Assembly (NCBI GenBank): GCA_050298695.1
Contig: JBNKUQ010000001.1
Location: 34,757 to 98,756, forward strand
Length of the DNA stretch: 64,000 nt
Source of the DNA: CANLBN01 sp050298695
Lineage (GTDB): Bacteria > Pseudomonadota > Gammaproteobacteria > Pseudomonadales > Cellvibrionaceae
Direction of reading: 5' to 3'
Shown: in pieces, positions 8,346 to 17,619 of the stretch
Layout of the letters: every line of letters begins with the position of its first letter
Position numbering within the stretch: the stretch's first letter is position 1
Translations under genes and position numbers: made by a program
Notes under the pieces: generated by a model
What the model was told of the DNA's origin: nothing
Seen by the model: the letters and a program-made list of their open reading frames with translations, nothing else
The model's database searches: none

Positions 8346-8397
8346 CCGTATTGGGACAAAAAATTATTCGTATAAACGCTTCTTAAAGGGTGTTCTT

Positions 8398-9210
8398 ATG
8401 TCGTCTTTCAATGCTATAACCATATTACAACTCTCCCGTTTAATCGGTCTGCCTCACTCTCCAATTATTATTGATGTTCGCATTGATGCAGACGTGAATG
8501 ATGATCCTTACTTAATCCCTACCTCTTTTCGCTGTACTCATACTGAAATAGAGACATTACTTCCTGAATTGATAGATAAATCGGTTGTGCTTGTCTGTCA
8601 AAAGGGCTTGAAATTGAGTCAGGGAGCCGCTGCTTTATTGCGTACTCAAGGTATTAAAGCCGAGTATCTTGAAGGTGGTACTCTGGCTTGGCAGGCCGCA
8701 CAGCAGCCAGTGTTAGCAATAGAGCGATTATCTGCTTTCAACCTGGAGCGCTTGAATCGCAGACAGAGCACCTTGTGGGTGACTAAACAGCGCCCGAAAG
8801 TTGACCGCGTCGCTTGTGCTTGGTTGATTCGGCGTTTTATTGATCCACAAGCTAAGTTTTTATTTGTTGCTCGTTCAGAGGTATTGAGTGTAGCCGAAAA
8901 GTTTTCTGCAACGCCCTTTGATGTTGATGGTGGGCATTGGTCTCATAGAAATGAGTTATGTACCTTCGATGTTATATTGGATGACTTACATTTAAATAGT
9001 ATTGAGTTGAAACAATTGGCTGCTATCGTCCGTTCAGCAGATACCGGACAACTTAATTTATCCGCAGAATCTTCGGGTCTATTGGCGATGTCCTTAGGCT
9101 TATCAAGGTTGTTTAGAGATGATCTGATGCAAATAGAGGCAGGTTTACTGTTTTATGATGCGCTTTATTGCTGGTTGCGTGATGCTCAAGATGAATCTCA
9201 TGAGCATTAA
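8398..9210 (+). CDS. Rhodanese-ChrB fusion protein (chromate resistance regulator-type)
   Basis: A 270-residue two-domain protein. Residues 1-110 are a rhodanese domain: IIIDVRIDADV near the start, the active-site loop CQKGLKLS with the cysteine at about 64, and EYLEGGTLAWQAA at the end. Residues about 122-265 match the ChrB C-terminal domain, with LWVTKQRPKVDRVACAWLIR, then FIDPQAKFLFV and a GGHWSHRNELCTFDV box. ChrB-type proteins accompany ChrA and take part in chromate sensing or reduction in other bacteria. chrA follows after 15 bases, so the two form an operon. AAGGG precedes the ATG. The rhodanese part may handle sulphane sulphur or bind an oxyanion, which is inference. Confidence 0.87.
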   Translation: MSSFNAITILQLSRLIGLPHSPIIIDVRIDADVNDDPYLIPTSFRCTHTEIETLLPELIDKSVVLVCQKGLKLSQGAAALLRTQGIKAEYLEGGTLAWQAAQQPVLAIERLSAFNLERLNRRQSTLWVTKQRPKVDRVACAWLIRRFIDPQAKFLFVARSEVLSVAEKFSATPFDVDGGHWSHRNELCTFDVILDDLHLNSIELKQLAAIVRSADTGQLNLSAESSGLLAMSLGLSRLFRDDLMQIEAGLLFYDALYCWLRDAQDESHEH

Positions 9211-9225
9211 GGGGGTTTTAATTGA

Positions 9226-10524
9226 ATGAAAATAATAATCTCAAAAGAAAGTAATGAGCCCACGCATCCATCTCTTGTAGAGTGTTTAAGCTTGTGGCTT
9301 AAAATAGGTTGTATTTCTTTCGGCGGACCTGCGGCCCAAATTGCATTGATGTATCGCGAATTTGTCGAAGAAAAAAAATGGCTTAGTGAAAAACAATATT
9401 TGAGCGCCCTGAATTTTTGCATGCTATTGCCTGGCCCCGAAGCCATGCAGCTAGCAACTTATGTCGGCTGGCGTTTACATGGCGTATTCGGTGGTTTAAT
9501 GGCAGGTTTATTATTTATTTTGCCGGGTGCAATGATTATTTTATGCCTTGCTATTAGCTATTCTATTTTTAGTTCACAGCCATTTATCAGCGCAATTTTT
9601 CTTGGTGTAAAAGCAGCGGTTGTTATTATTGTGATTGATGCACTGAGACGATTATTGAAACGCGCTTTGCGTGAGCCACAACACTGGGGCATTGCTTTGC
9701 TGGCTTTTATTGCCATTTTCTTTTTTGCATTGCCTTATCCTCTCATTATTGTTATTGCTGCTGTATTTGGTTTTTTTATTTCTAACAAAACATCGCCAAT
9801 AGAAAATTCTCCAAGTAATATTTGTTCGCCTTGGCGTAGCGTGTTAACGATGTTAGTCGGCGTACTTATTTGGGCTGCGCCCTTATTTTTACTCGTACAG
9901 GTATCGGCAGAGCCCATTCTTGCTGATATTAGTTTATTTTTTTCAAAATTAGCCGTGGTGACTTTTGGGGGGGCTTACTCCGTATTGTCTTATATGGGGC
10001 AAGATGTTGTAACCAATTACCAATGGCTTAACGCTAATGAAATGTTGGATGGTTTGGGTTTGGCTGAAACCACACCCGGGCCGCTTATTTTAGTGACAGA
10101 ATTTGTGGGCTATTTATCGGCATATCATCAGGGTGGTTTAGTGCTTGGTCTCTTAGGGGCAATCGCTAGTCTTTGGGCAACCTTTGTTCCCTGTTTTATC
10201 TGGATTTTTGTAGGGGCACCTTATATTGACTGGATTGCTAGCCAGCCACGTTTACAGCAGGTGTTAGCTGGGATTACCGCAGCGGTCGTTGGCGTGATAC
10301 TGAATTTATCAATTTGGTTTGCGTTACATGTTTTTTTTGCAGATGTTAAATCTCAACAGATGGGTTGGTTGATACTGTGGCAGCCTCAATGGGCATCGAT
10401 AGATTGGGCCGCTGTGTTTTTGGCGCTGATTGGTGCTGTATTATTATTTGTGTTGCGGTGGAGTGTGTTAAAGGTGTTATTTTTATTAGGGCTGCTTGGT
10501 GTTGCATTCTTTTATTCGCTCTAA
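9226..10524 (+). CDS. chrA: Chromate efflux transporter ChrA
   Basis: A 432-residue inner-membrane transporter of the CHR superfamily, the usual length of the two-domain (LCHR) type. Each half starts with its signature: SFGGPAAQIALM (about 32-43) in the N-terminal half and TFGGAYSVLSYM (about 246-257) in the C-terminal half, with LPGPEAMQLATYVGW and TTPGPLILVTEFVGYL following. Ten or so hydrophobic helices are apparent. The family exports chromate, driven by the proton motive force; sulphate is a related substrate. It forms an operon with the rhodanese-ChrB gene and ends at a very strong terminator. Confidence 0.95.
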   Translation: MKIIISKESNEPTHPSLVECLSLWLKIGCISFGGPAAQIALMYREFVEEKKWLSEKQYLSALNFCMLLPGPEAMQLATYVGWRLHGVFGGLMAGLLFILPGAMIILCLAISYSIFSSQPFISAIFLGVKAAVVIIVIDALRRLLKRALREPQHWGIALLAFIAIFFFALPYPLIIVIAAVFGFFISNKTSPIENSPSNICSPWRSVLTMLVGVLIWAAPLFLLVQVSAEPILADISLFFSKLAVVTFGGAYSVLSYMGQDVVTNYQWLNANEMLDGLGLAETTPGPLILVTEFVGYLSAYHQGGLVLGLLGAIASLWATFVPCFIWIFVGAPYIDWIASQPRLQQVLAGITAAVVGVILNLSIWFALHVFFADVKSQQMGWLILWQPQWASIDWAAVFLALIGAVLLFVLRWSVLKVLFLLGLLGVAFFYSL

Positions 10525-10563
10525 AGAATACCTCTGCAATTATTTTGTCGAATTTCTTAAAAG

Positions 10564-10600
10564 AAAAAACCATAGTGTGTTCAACACACTATGGTTTTTT
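10564..10600. terminator. Bidirectional terminator between chrA and ppa
   Basis: A perfect 17-bp stem with a 3-base loop: an A-run plus CCATAGTGTGT (10564-10580), then ACACACTATGG plus a T-run (10584-10600). A T-run follows the stem on both strands, so it can end chrA from the left and ppa from the right. Confidence 0.92.
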
Positions 10601-10608
10601 AGGAAAAT

Positions 10609-11142
10609 TTATTTTTGTTGATTATACATTTCAACGGCTGCTAACACTTCTTGTTTTGCGGCATTTTCATCTTCCCAGCCTTGAACTTTAACCCACTTGC
10701 CTTCTTCAAGGTCTTTGTAGTGTTCAAAGAAATGGGCAATACGCTTGAGTAATAACTCAGGTACATCTTCAAGCTTTTGAATTTTCTTATTCATCTGACT
10801 GATTTTTTCAGTGGGTACTGCCAATATTTTTGAGTCTTCACCAGACTCATCTGTCATTTTTAACACGCCAACAGGACGACAGCGAACAACAGAGCCTGGA
10901 ATAAGGCCAAAGCGGGTAATAACCATGACATCAGCAGGGTCACCATCACCGCAAAGGGTGTTATTGATATATCCATAGTTACAAGGGTAATGCATCGCAG
11001 TACCTAAGATGCGGTCGACAAATAGAGCGCCACTCTCTTTATCGACTTCGTATTTTACGGGTTCACCGTTTAGGGGAATTTCGATGATAACATTGATTTC
11101 GTCAGGCACGTTTTTACCTGCAGGAATATCGTTCAAGCTCAT
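10609..11142 (-). CDS. ppa: Inorganic pyrophosphatase (soluble, family I)
   Basis: A 177-residue cytoplasmic enzyme that hydrolyses pyrophosphate to two phosphates. The start is ATG 11142 (MSLNDIPAGKNVPDEIN); the longer open frame upstream does not match the family. Signatures include EIPLNGEPVKYEVDKESGAL, DRILGTAMHYPCNYGYI and the metal-binding GDGDPADVMV at about 66-75. The length matches E. coli PPase (176). It diverges from the membrane pyrophosphatase hppA 314 bases away and ends at the shared terminator with chrA. Confidence 0.96.
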   Translation of the reverse strand: MSLNDIPAGKNVPDEINVIIEIPLNGEPVKYEVDKESGALFVDRILGTAMHYPCNYGYINNTLCGDGDPADVMVITRFGLIPGSVVRCRPVGVLKMTDESGEDSKILAVPTEKISQMNKKIQKLEDVPELLLKRIAHFFEHYKDLEEGKWVKVQGWEDENAAKQEVLAAVEMYNQQK

Positions 11143-11456
11143 AATAATTAACTTTGGTTGGATTGGAAGAAAAAACGTTTGGGCTAATTGAACCACAGTA
11201 TATATCTATCTGGTCCGGTCAATCAGCGCTACGGCGCGGGATTCTAACATATTATTATTCTAGAAACCGCAGTCTAAAGCCTTATTGATAGTTCATTTCA
11301 TATTGCCCAAGGCCCGTGGTTGCTGTAAGTTGATCCCTCGCATAGAATGAAGCAGCATTCCGCTATTTGTAGCTGATGCTCGCTTATCATGTTGTGGTCG
11401 CGGTATAACATCCCAGATTCATTGGGCCTTAGAATAAAAATAAATCAGAGGTTGTT
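11143..11456. other. Divergent promoter region between ppa and hppA
   Basis: About 314 bases without a gene. On the ppa side a possible -35 (TTGACC, minus strand, 11217-11222) and -10 (TATACT, 11197-11202) lie only 14 bases apart, so the pair is weak. On the hppA side AGAGG precedes the ATG at a normal distance. No hairpin of note. Confidence 0.4.
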
Positions 11457-13460
11457 ATGGATTCATTATTATTACCACCGATTCTCGGTGTTGTTGGTCT
11501 TGTTGTTGCGTTAATTATTTATCAAATGGTCATCAGGTTTTCTCCTGGTGAGGGAACAGTCGCAGAAATAGCCGATGCTATCCATGAAGGCGCTATGGTT
11601 TTTATGCGCCGTGAATACAGCGTTTTAGCGGTGTTTGCTGGATTAATTACCATACTCCTGTTTATTGGTTTTGATTCTTGGCATGCCCCCGTTGCTTTTG
11701 TTTCTGGTGCACTCTGTTCTTCTATTGCTGGGTATATCGGTATGTATACCGCCACTAAAGCGAATGTTCGCACTACGGTTGCGGCCGTCGAAAAAGGGGC
11801 TGCCAGCGCATTAACTGTCGCTTTTTATGGTGGCTCTATTATGGGGCTTGCCGTTGCCTCAATGGGCTTGCTGGGCTTGGGTCTGCTGTATTACTTTTTT
11901 GGTGCCAATAATGAGCATGTTGAAGCCATACACGGATTTGGTATGGGTGCCTCAGTGGTGGCGCTTTTCTCCCGTGTGGGCGGTGGTATTTTTACCAAGA
12001 GCGCAGATGTTGGCGCTGACTTAGTTGGAAAGTTGGAAGCAGGTATCCCCGAAGATGATCCTCGCAACCCAGGTGTAATCGCTGATAACGTGGGGGACAA
12101 TGTTGGTGATGTGGCGGGTATGGGTTCGGATATTTTTGAGTCTTATTGTGGCTCAATGATTGCCACTATTGCGATAGCATCGGCCATTACTCTCGATGCA
12201 TTAGGTGCTCAAAAGTCTCTAATGGTGGCTCCCTTAGCATTAGCTTCTACGGGTTTACTCTGTTCAATTTTAGGAATTGTTTTTGTTCGTCTATTCTCCG
12301 CTAAAAAACCGGATGTGGCTTTACGTATGGGAACGATTGGTGCCACCATTGTTTTTATTCTTGCCGCGTGGTTTGTACTATCGTGCTTAAATATTGCAAG
12401 TGCCGTTTGGTGGTGTGTTATTTCCGGTGCAATTGGCGGCATTCTGATTGGCTTGGTGACTGAGTATTACACCGGAGGTAAGCCAGTGCGGGATATTGCC
12501 AAGTCCGGCGAGACCGGTTCGGCTACGGTGATGATTGCAGGCTTGGCTGTCGGAATGGAGTCTGTTGTTATTCCTGTACTGGTCATTGCCGCGATTATTT
12601 TTATTACTTACACGCTCGGTGTTGGAGTTTATGGCGTGGGTATTGCCGCTGTTGGTATGCTATCCACGGTGGGCATTACTATGGCTATCGATGCTTATGG
12701 TCCGATCGCAGACAATGCGGGTGGTATTGCCGAAATGGCAGGGTTGGGCGAGGATGTCCGCGAAATTACCGATGGCTTGGATGAGGTGGGTAATACCACG
12801 GCGGCAATTGGCAAAGGCTTTGCCATTGGTGCGGCGGGTTTAGCTGCATTGGCGATCATCGCTGCTTATATCGAGACGGTTTCCAATAATAGTGGCCGTG
12901 CTCTAAGCTTGGATATTAGCAATCCTTTAGTGTTGATGGGAATGTTTATGGGGGGGATTTTTCCTTTCCTTGTGAGTGCTATTACGATGCGTGCTGTCGG
13001 TGATGCCGCCTTTGATATGATCAAGGAAATTCGTCGGCAATTTAAAGAGATCCCTGGTCTTATGGAAGGGACGGCAAAACCCGATAGTGCCCGTTGTGTC
13101 GATATCGCCACGCAAGCGGCACTGAAAAAAATGGTCTTACCGGGTGTGCTAGCAGTCGTTTCTCCCGTGCTAGTTGGCTTTGCATTTGGTCCAGAAGCAC
13201 TAGGAGGATTATTGGGTGGAGCCTTGATTAGCTGTGTGCTAATGGCCTTGATGATGGCCAATGCCGGAGGTGCTTGGGACAATGCGAAAAAGCATGTTGA
13301 AAAAGGCAATTTTGGCGGCAAGGGCTCAGAAGTGCATAAAGCGACTGTTGTTGGTGATACCGTTGGTGATCCGTTTAAAGATACCTCCGGCCCTTCCATG
13401 AATATTCTTATCAATGTAATGGCGATAGTGAGTTTAGTTATTGCGCCTTTGCTTGGATAG
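11457..13460 (+). CDS. hppA: Membrane-bound ion-pumping pyrophosphatase
   Basis: A 667-residue integral membrane protein with about 16 hydrophobic segments that couples PPi hydrolysis to pumping H+ (or Na+). The substrate site is clear: DNVGDNVGDVAGMGSD at about 209-224, and the second acidic set DAYGPIADNAGGIAEM and DTVGDPFKDTSGP near the end. The K+-dependence region reads GNTTAAIGKG, with Ala where K+-independent enzymes have Lys, so I infer a K+-dependent enzyme. Whether it moves H+ or Na+ cannot be decided by eye. With ppa next door and a PPi-type phosphofructokinase 4 kb away, it suggests PPi is an energy currency in this cell. It ends at an intrinsic terminator. Confidence 0.96.
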   Translation: MDSLLLPPILGVVGLVVALIIYQMVIRFSPGEGTVAEIADAIHEGAMVFMRREYSVLAVFAGLITILLFIGFDSWHAPVAFVSGALCSSIAGYIGMYTATKANVRTTVAAVEKGAASALTVAFYGGSIMGLAVASMGLLGLGLLYYFFGANNEHVEAIHGFGMGASVVALFSRVGGGIFTKSADVGADLVGKLEAGIPEDDPRNPGVIADNVGDNVGDVAGMGSDIFESYCGSMIATIAIASAITLDALGAQKSLMVAPLALASTGLLCSILGIVFVRLFSAKKPDVALRMGTIGATIVFILAAWFVLSCLNIASAVWWCVISGAIGGILIGLVTEYYTGGKPVRDIAKSGETGSATVMIAGLAVGMESVVIPVLVIAAIIFITYTLGVGVYGVGIAAVGMLSTVGITMAIDAYGPIADNAGGIAEMAGLGEDVREITDGLDEVGNTTAAIGKGFAIGAAGLAALAIIAAYIETVSNNSGRALSLDISNPLVLMGMFMGGIFPFLVSAITMRAVGDAAFDMIKEIRRQFKEIPGLMEGTAKPDSARCVDIATQAALKKMVLPGVLAVVSPVLVGFAFGPEALGGLLGGALISCVLMALMMANAGGAWDNAKKHVEKGNFGGKGSEVHKATVVGDTVGDPFKDTSGPSMNILINVMAIVSLVIAPLLG

Positions 13461-13493
13461 ATAGCCTTTAGCCTTGTCTCTACTTTTATTTAC

Positions 13494-13520
13494 AAAAACC
13501 TGCGCATAGCAGGTTTTTTT
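13494..13520 (+). terminator. Intrinsic terminator of hppA
   Basis: AAAAACCTGC (13494-13503), the loop GCATA, then GCAGG and a run of seven T (13509-13520). It also touches the stop codon of the convergent HD-GYP gene, so on the minus strand it may serve that gene as well. Confidence 0.88.
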
Positions 13521-14859
13521 ATGAGGCGAGTTTTTTCCAGTAGCTTTGTAGCGTTTTACTTTCGAGTGGGCGCGGTGTTTTGGAGAAGGTATCGATAGTT
13601 CGTTGTAAATGTTTGCTAGGGGGATTGTTGGGATTTTTATTAATGAAAACACCAGCAGCTTTTTGATAGGATTGTAGCTGGAAAATAATCTCTCCCTGAA
13701 TAAGACGGGTATCTTCTACTTCAGAATAAAGGGCTTGGTGCTTTTCATCTCTTTCCAACTGTTCCAGCCAATCAATATTGTCATGCCCTAACCCTGCACT
13801 ATTGATAATATTGAAAATATTAACCGCTATCTTTTGCACCGAAAAAAGCTTTTCATTTTTATGTTGATAACCGATAGCTTCATTCGCGGATTGTATAGAT
13901 TTTACAATGGTTTCAATGTAGTTTTGTTGCTCTTCTACATGTTGGATCAATTCTCTAATAATATTGGTGTCAGACGTTTCTTTTTCTGATGGTGGTGTAC
14001 TTTTTAATAGCCGAAAAATCGTAGAAACAATACTCGATGGGTACGAGTGCATATTGATTTGTAACAGTGGAATAATGCCGTTTGGACTGCGTTTTAACGG
14101 TTTAAACTTCTTTTGAAAAATAACGATAACATTATCCAATAAGCTAATGAGCTGTCCCATGCTGCCCAGTTTTTCTTCTGTCTTGGCTCGCGGATATCCC
14201 GACCCGTCTAAATTTTCATGGTGCTCTAGTACGGCAACTGCACTGGCTTTTGGAAAATTAGGAATCGCTTTTAAAATTTCATAGGCAATAATGGGGTGGG
14301 ATTGTACATTTCGCCACTCTTCGGGAGTCAGAGCTTCTTTTTTTAATAAAATATCTCTACTAATGTGTAGGAAACCAATGTCATGAACAATGGCTGCTAA
14401 AAATTTTTCTCCGATTAGTGACTCTGTATCACCATCAAGTATTCCTGCTAGGCAAGCTAAGTATCCCGATAGTATTGATTGTTTAAATACTTCACTTAAT
14501 TCCATATCTAATACCGTTAATTTTTGTAGTAGTAGAGGGAAATCTTTTAGGCGTGAACAGCATTTTTCTAAAATACTACGGTTATCAATTTTGTTATTTA
14601 AATTATTTAGGTAACTATTTTCTTGAATTAGCTGACTGATTTTGTCAAGAATATCTTTTGCTTGAAGTTGGTCTGCAATAGCAATGGAGTTTTCAAGGGG
14701 TTTAAGCAATTTAAACTTAAGAATACTTTGGCAAGTCTTTTGATTTAGCTCGACGCCTGACTTTGCCAGAAGAACACCTTTCTCGCTGAATATATCTTCA
14801 GATGCAACAATGGTGGTTTTTTTCTGCAAATTGGTTATATGGCTAGCGTAGGCACTCAT
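13519..14859 (-). CDS. HD-GYP domain protein (probable c-di-GMP phosphodiesterase)
   Basis: A 446-residue cytoplasmic protein. An N-terminal region (about 1-95) of unknown fold precedes an HD-GYP domain at about 110-290. The HD pair is in FLAAIVHDIGFLHIS, and the second metal site is in VLEHHENLDGSGYP, where the GYP motif is intact. HD-GYP domains with these residues usually cleave cyclic di-GMP. The C-terminal 150 residues are helical and unassigned. No receiver or membrane segment was seen. Transcription converges on hppA. The REC-GGDEF-EAL protein at 28.4 kb is the other c-di-GMP protein here. Confidence 0.87.
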   Translation of the reverse strand: MSAYASHITNLQKKTTIVASEDIFSEKGVLLAKSGVELNQKTCQSILKFKLLKPLENSIAIADQLQAKDILDKISQLIQENSYLNNLNNKIDNRSILEKCCSRLKDFPLLLQKLTVLDMELSEVFKQSILSGYLACLAGILDGDTESLIGEKFLAAIVHDIGFLHISRDILLKKEALTPEEWRNVQSHPIIAYEILKAIPNFPKASAVAVLEHHENLDGSGYPRAKTEEKLGSMGQLISLLDNVIVIFQKKFKPLKRSPNGIIPLLQINMHSYPSSIVSTIFRLLKSTPPSEKETSDTNIIRELIQHVEEQQNYIETIVKSIQSANEAIGYQHKNEKLFSVQKIAVNIFNIINSAGLGHDNIDWLEQLERDEKHQALYSEVEDTRLIQGEIIFQLQSYQKAAGVFINKNPNNPPSKHLQRTIDTFSKTPRPLESKTLQSYWKKLAS

Positions 14860-14943
14860 AAACAGTTTCTAAAGTAAAGATAGTAAATAGAATAGCTAAA
14901 AATAAAAATTTTATAAAAAATAAAGGCTAATTATTTTTTGATA

Positions 14944-14977
14944 TGAAAGAAGTTTTTAATGTTGAAAACTTCTTTCA
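14944..14977. repeat. 13-bp perfect inverted repeat upstream of the HD-GYP gene
   Basis: TGAAAGAAGTTTT (14944-14956), an 8-base loop, then AAAACTTCTTTCA (14965-14977). It lies in the divergent region between the HD-GYP gene and the large lipoprotein gene, about 85 bases from the former and 168 from the latter. No T-run follows. An operator or mRNA stem is possible. Confidence 0.65.
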
Positions 14978-15144
14978 CATGTTTGTGGGGTTTGATAAGG
15001 GGTAAAAGCGAGAGAATATAAATCTGAATTTAATAGATAATTAATCTAACGGATATATCAATCTTTCTTACACTGAATAATTAGTGGTCAGCAAAAGGTA
15101 TGTTTCTAGCCTTTTTCTTTTATTTGCAGTATTGGAGAAAATTG

Positions 15145-17550
15145 ATGATGAATAAGCTCGTTAAGTGGTGTTGTTTGCTCGCAATGGTTGTATTGCAGGC
15201 ATGTAGTAGTGGCTCTAGTAGCTCCAGTGATTCGGATACCGATAGTGATGTCGTTACCGGATCGAATGAAAGTTTGAAGTTGCCAGCCCAGCTTGAAGTG
15301 GTGACCAGTAACAGTGGTGATAGCGAACGCTTAGCACCTCTTCCTCGTGCGTTATCTCGTGGTTTAGCTTATCGTTTTGATGATCCAGAAACCGACTATA
15401 CGAGTGATGAACAAAACTTTCATATTTGGAACGAGGCCCTTGAACCTATCGAGCTCGTTAACAGTATTCTTTGCTTTACCGAACAATTTAGAGCAAATGA
15501 GTTTGTTAATGCAGGACCTTATGTTGTATTGGCAAATGATTCTCGTTGCTTCAATGAAGGCGGCAATAACGATAGTAGTGGTTCGGGTGGTCAGTCGGAA
15601 GGGGCTTCAAATGCTGTCTCGTATATGGAAGTCGTGGTGAATGCTGTGCGCGAAACGGAGACATCACCATTGGTTGTTTCTGTATGGATGCCCGATGCAG
15701 GTGAAGGCGATGATGAAGAGCAGGCCATCAAATTTAAAGCTGTTATTCGCGAAGGTGCCAGTGAGACCAATCCTTTTGGCCGTTTTACCTTTAACTTTGA
15801 TTTTTACGATAATTTTGATGATAACAACCAGATGGGGGGGGGTGAAGTACGCACCGTAGACGTTCTGGATGGTTTTATTGGTTTTACTCTTTTCGAAAGC
15901 TCAGAGCGTGACTCAGAAACCTTTACGCAACGCGCCAGTGTGGTAATGAGCGATGATAAAACCACAGGTGTTGCGGTTACCGCCATGGATAGGGGGGCTT
16001 TTGGTGGCGGTGCTTATGCACTTTCCTATAACGCCAATAATGTCTTGATTCAAAACGACACTTCTATCGAAGATTTGCCCTATAAAGAGGGTGATAACTC
16101 AGGTACTTGTTTAAGTCGAACCAGTTTCAACGAAGCGGTTTGGCGCTACGACCTCTATGATGTGGATACTGGTGAGCGAGTTTCCATTAACTCTGGTTTA
16201 CCCTTTAAGTATGACAGCGATGATGACAGTCAACCCGACTCCTATGGTTACATTGGCTATCACGGTTTATGGACAGAAGAAGAGGGCGCCTTGAGCAGTG
16301 GCGATACTATTGTCGTTAATCAGGACGGTACGGATGTCAACTACAGTATTGTTACCGCCCCAGGTCGGCTGATTAAAAACACCGTTGACTCTATCGCGTT
16401 GACGAATGCTCGTGGCATTACTTTTTATTTGTGGGATGGCTCCGCATTTGAAAATGGCTACGATCAATGGGTGGTAAATTATATGACGGTTAACGACGAT
16501 GCTGTGGGAGCTGATGGTTTTTATCGCGTTGGCGGCCAGGCATGGGGAGAAAATGGTCCTGAATTGACTTCCATTTCTCCCAGTCTCATTACATTAGATG
16601 CAAATGAAGTGTTGAATATGTTTTCCCAGCAGTTGGGGGGTAACGTTCAATACTTGCAAGGTGATGATGCCATTACTTTCTTCGCACAAGAGTTTGTCAA
16701 TGGTAGTGAAACCGGTAGTGGCGAATTGCTTGAATCGGGTCCTGCCACTCTAGTGTGTTATGAGCGCTGCCCTATCGGTACGCTAAGCGCTGATGATCTT
16801 AATGCCTTCGAAGGGGCCGGCAGTCCCTACTCAACCAATGCGACTAACTTGGGCGAAGGTATGCAGTTCACGTTTGCAAACTCTGGTAGTAATGCATTAA
16901 CGCTAGTACGTGCGAGTAATTCAGAGCCTGTGAAATACGCTGATGGCCTAAGCACTACTCAACTAGAAGAGTTAAATTCTCCTCATAGTTGGGGGCTTAT
17001 GTCAGGTGCAATGGTCACCACAGATGTTGCTGCGACCTTAACCAACCCATGGGACGTGTATAACCCAGAAGTTGTTACCACGTTTTACACTTGGGAAACG
17101 GGTTTGAATCATTGGAACCAGCTATCGGTTGCTTTAAGTGAAAGTGACGAGATAGTGACCTTTGAAAAACCGCTGGAATTTACCTATCAACACCTTGATG
17201 CGAATGATCGCAGTGGCGATGCGGGTGAGTTTGATGGACAAACCTACCTGATTCACTATGGCGGTAATGGCGACCTTGGTGGTATTCCCTTTGCCAATGT
17301 AGGGGGCGACCGTTGGTATCCGCGATTCAATATTGACGATGGCGTTTCAATGGGACCCGGCGGTGCTTACGTCATCAAAGCTCGTGAGATCGAGCAGAAA
17401 ATGGCAGAGGCCGCTGGCCAGTGTTCATCGTTGGTGTTAAATGATCCCGCAGCAGCGGTGCCTACGGCGACAGTTGGCTCAGCGGATATCGGCGATATGC
17501 CGGTAGTAACTGATGATCCAGCGGTGATTGATGGGGTGATTCAAGAGTAA
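15145..17550 (+). CDS. Large acidic hypothetical lipoprotein
   Basis: About 801 residues. The start is ATG 15145, with GGAG 7 bases upstream; the longer open frame is unlikely. A signal peptide ends in a lipobox, VVLQACSSG, followed by a Ser/Asp linker (SSSSSDSDTDSD), typical of surface or outer-membrane lipoproteins. The mature protein is strongly acidic, beta-rich by appearance, with Asp/Asn clusters (DFYDNFDDNNQMGGGE, KYDSDDDSQPDSYG) that could bind calcium. Two Cys pairs occur (near 110/130 and 550/555). I recognise no catalytic family. A run of nine G (15834-15842) lies in the coding sequence. It has its own terminator and appears to be a single-gene unit. Confidence 0.82.
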   Translation: MMNKLVKWCCLLAMVVLQACSSGSSSSSDSDTDSDVVTGSNESLKLPAQLEVVTSNSGDSERLAPLPRALSRGLAYRFDDPETDYTSDEQNFHIWNEALEPIELVNSILCFTEQFRANEFVNAGPYVVLANDSRCFNEGGNNDSSGSGGQSEGASNAVSYMEVVVNAVRETETSPLVVSVWMPDAGEGDDEEQAIKFKAVIREGASETNPFGRFTFNFDFYDNFDDNNQMGGGEVRTVDVLDGFIGFTLFESSERDSETFTQRASVVMSDDKTTGVAVTAMDRGAFGGGAYALSYNANNVLIQNDTSIEDLPYKEGDNSGTCLSRTSFNEAVWRYDLYDVDTGERVSINSGLPFKYDSDDDSQPDSYGYIGYHGLWTEEEGALSSGDTIVVNQDGTDVNYSIVTAPGRLIKNTVDSIALTNARGITFYLWDGSAFENGYDQWVVNYMTVNDDAVGADGFYRVGGQAWGENGPELTSISPSLITLDANEVLNMFSQQLGGNVQYLQGDDAITFFAQEFVNGSETGSGELLESGPATLVCYERCPIGTLSADDLNAFEGAGSPYSTNATNLGEGMQFTFANSGSNALTLVRASNSEPVKYADGLSTTQLEELNSPHSWGLMSGAMVTTDVAATLTNPWDVYNPEVVTTFYTWETGLNHWNQLSVALSESDEIVTFEKPLEFTYQHLDANDRSGDAGEFDGQTYLIHYGGNGDLGGIPFANVGGDRWYPRFNIDDGVSMGPGGAYVIKAREIEQKMAEAAGQCSSLVLNDPAAAVPTATVGSADIGDMPVVTDDPAVIDGVIQE

Positions 17551-17574
17551 TCAGTATTTGTATATTCTGAATTG

Positions 17575-17604
17575 AAAAGGGCAGCTCTTCCGCTGCCCTT
17601 TTTT
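17575..17604 (+). terminator. Intrinsic terminator after the large lipoprotein gene
   Basis: AAAAGGGCAGC, the loop TCTTCC, then GCTGCCC and TTTTTT. It begins 25 bases after the stop codon. The A-run lets it act on the minus strand too, for the convergent pfp gene. Confidence 0.92.
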
Positions 17605-17619
17605 GTTTAGAGAGGCTTC

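Larger units (their letters stand above)
7882..8397. other. Gene-free stretch packed with inverted repeats, leader of the chromate operon
   Basis: About 516 bases between the hypothetical lipoprotein and the rhodanese-ChrB gene. It is a chain of perfect short inverted repeats (listed separately and in the findings). A 73-codon open frame at 8165-8386 can be read through it, but the palindromes explain that sequence better than coding does. Possible readings are a structured leader RNA or a dispersed multi-hairpin repeat element. Confidence 0.6.

Noticed and set aside
8165..8386. Possible 73-residue protein inside the hairpin chain
   Set aside because: The sequence is a series of perfect palindromes, the product has no recognisable domain, and no good ribosome binding site precedes it.
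12866..13414. 182-codon open frame antisense to hppA
   Set aside because: It lies wholly within the conserved hppA coding sequence and mirrors its codon pattern; the translation resembles no protein.
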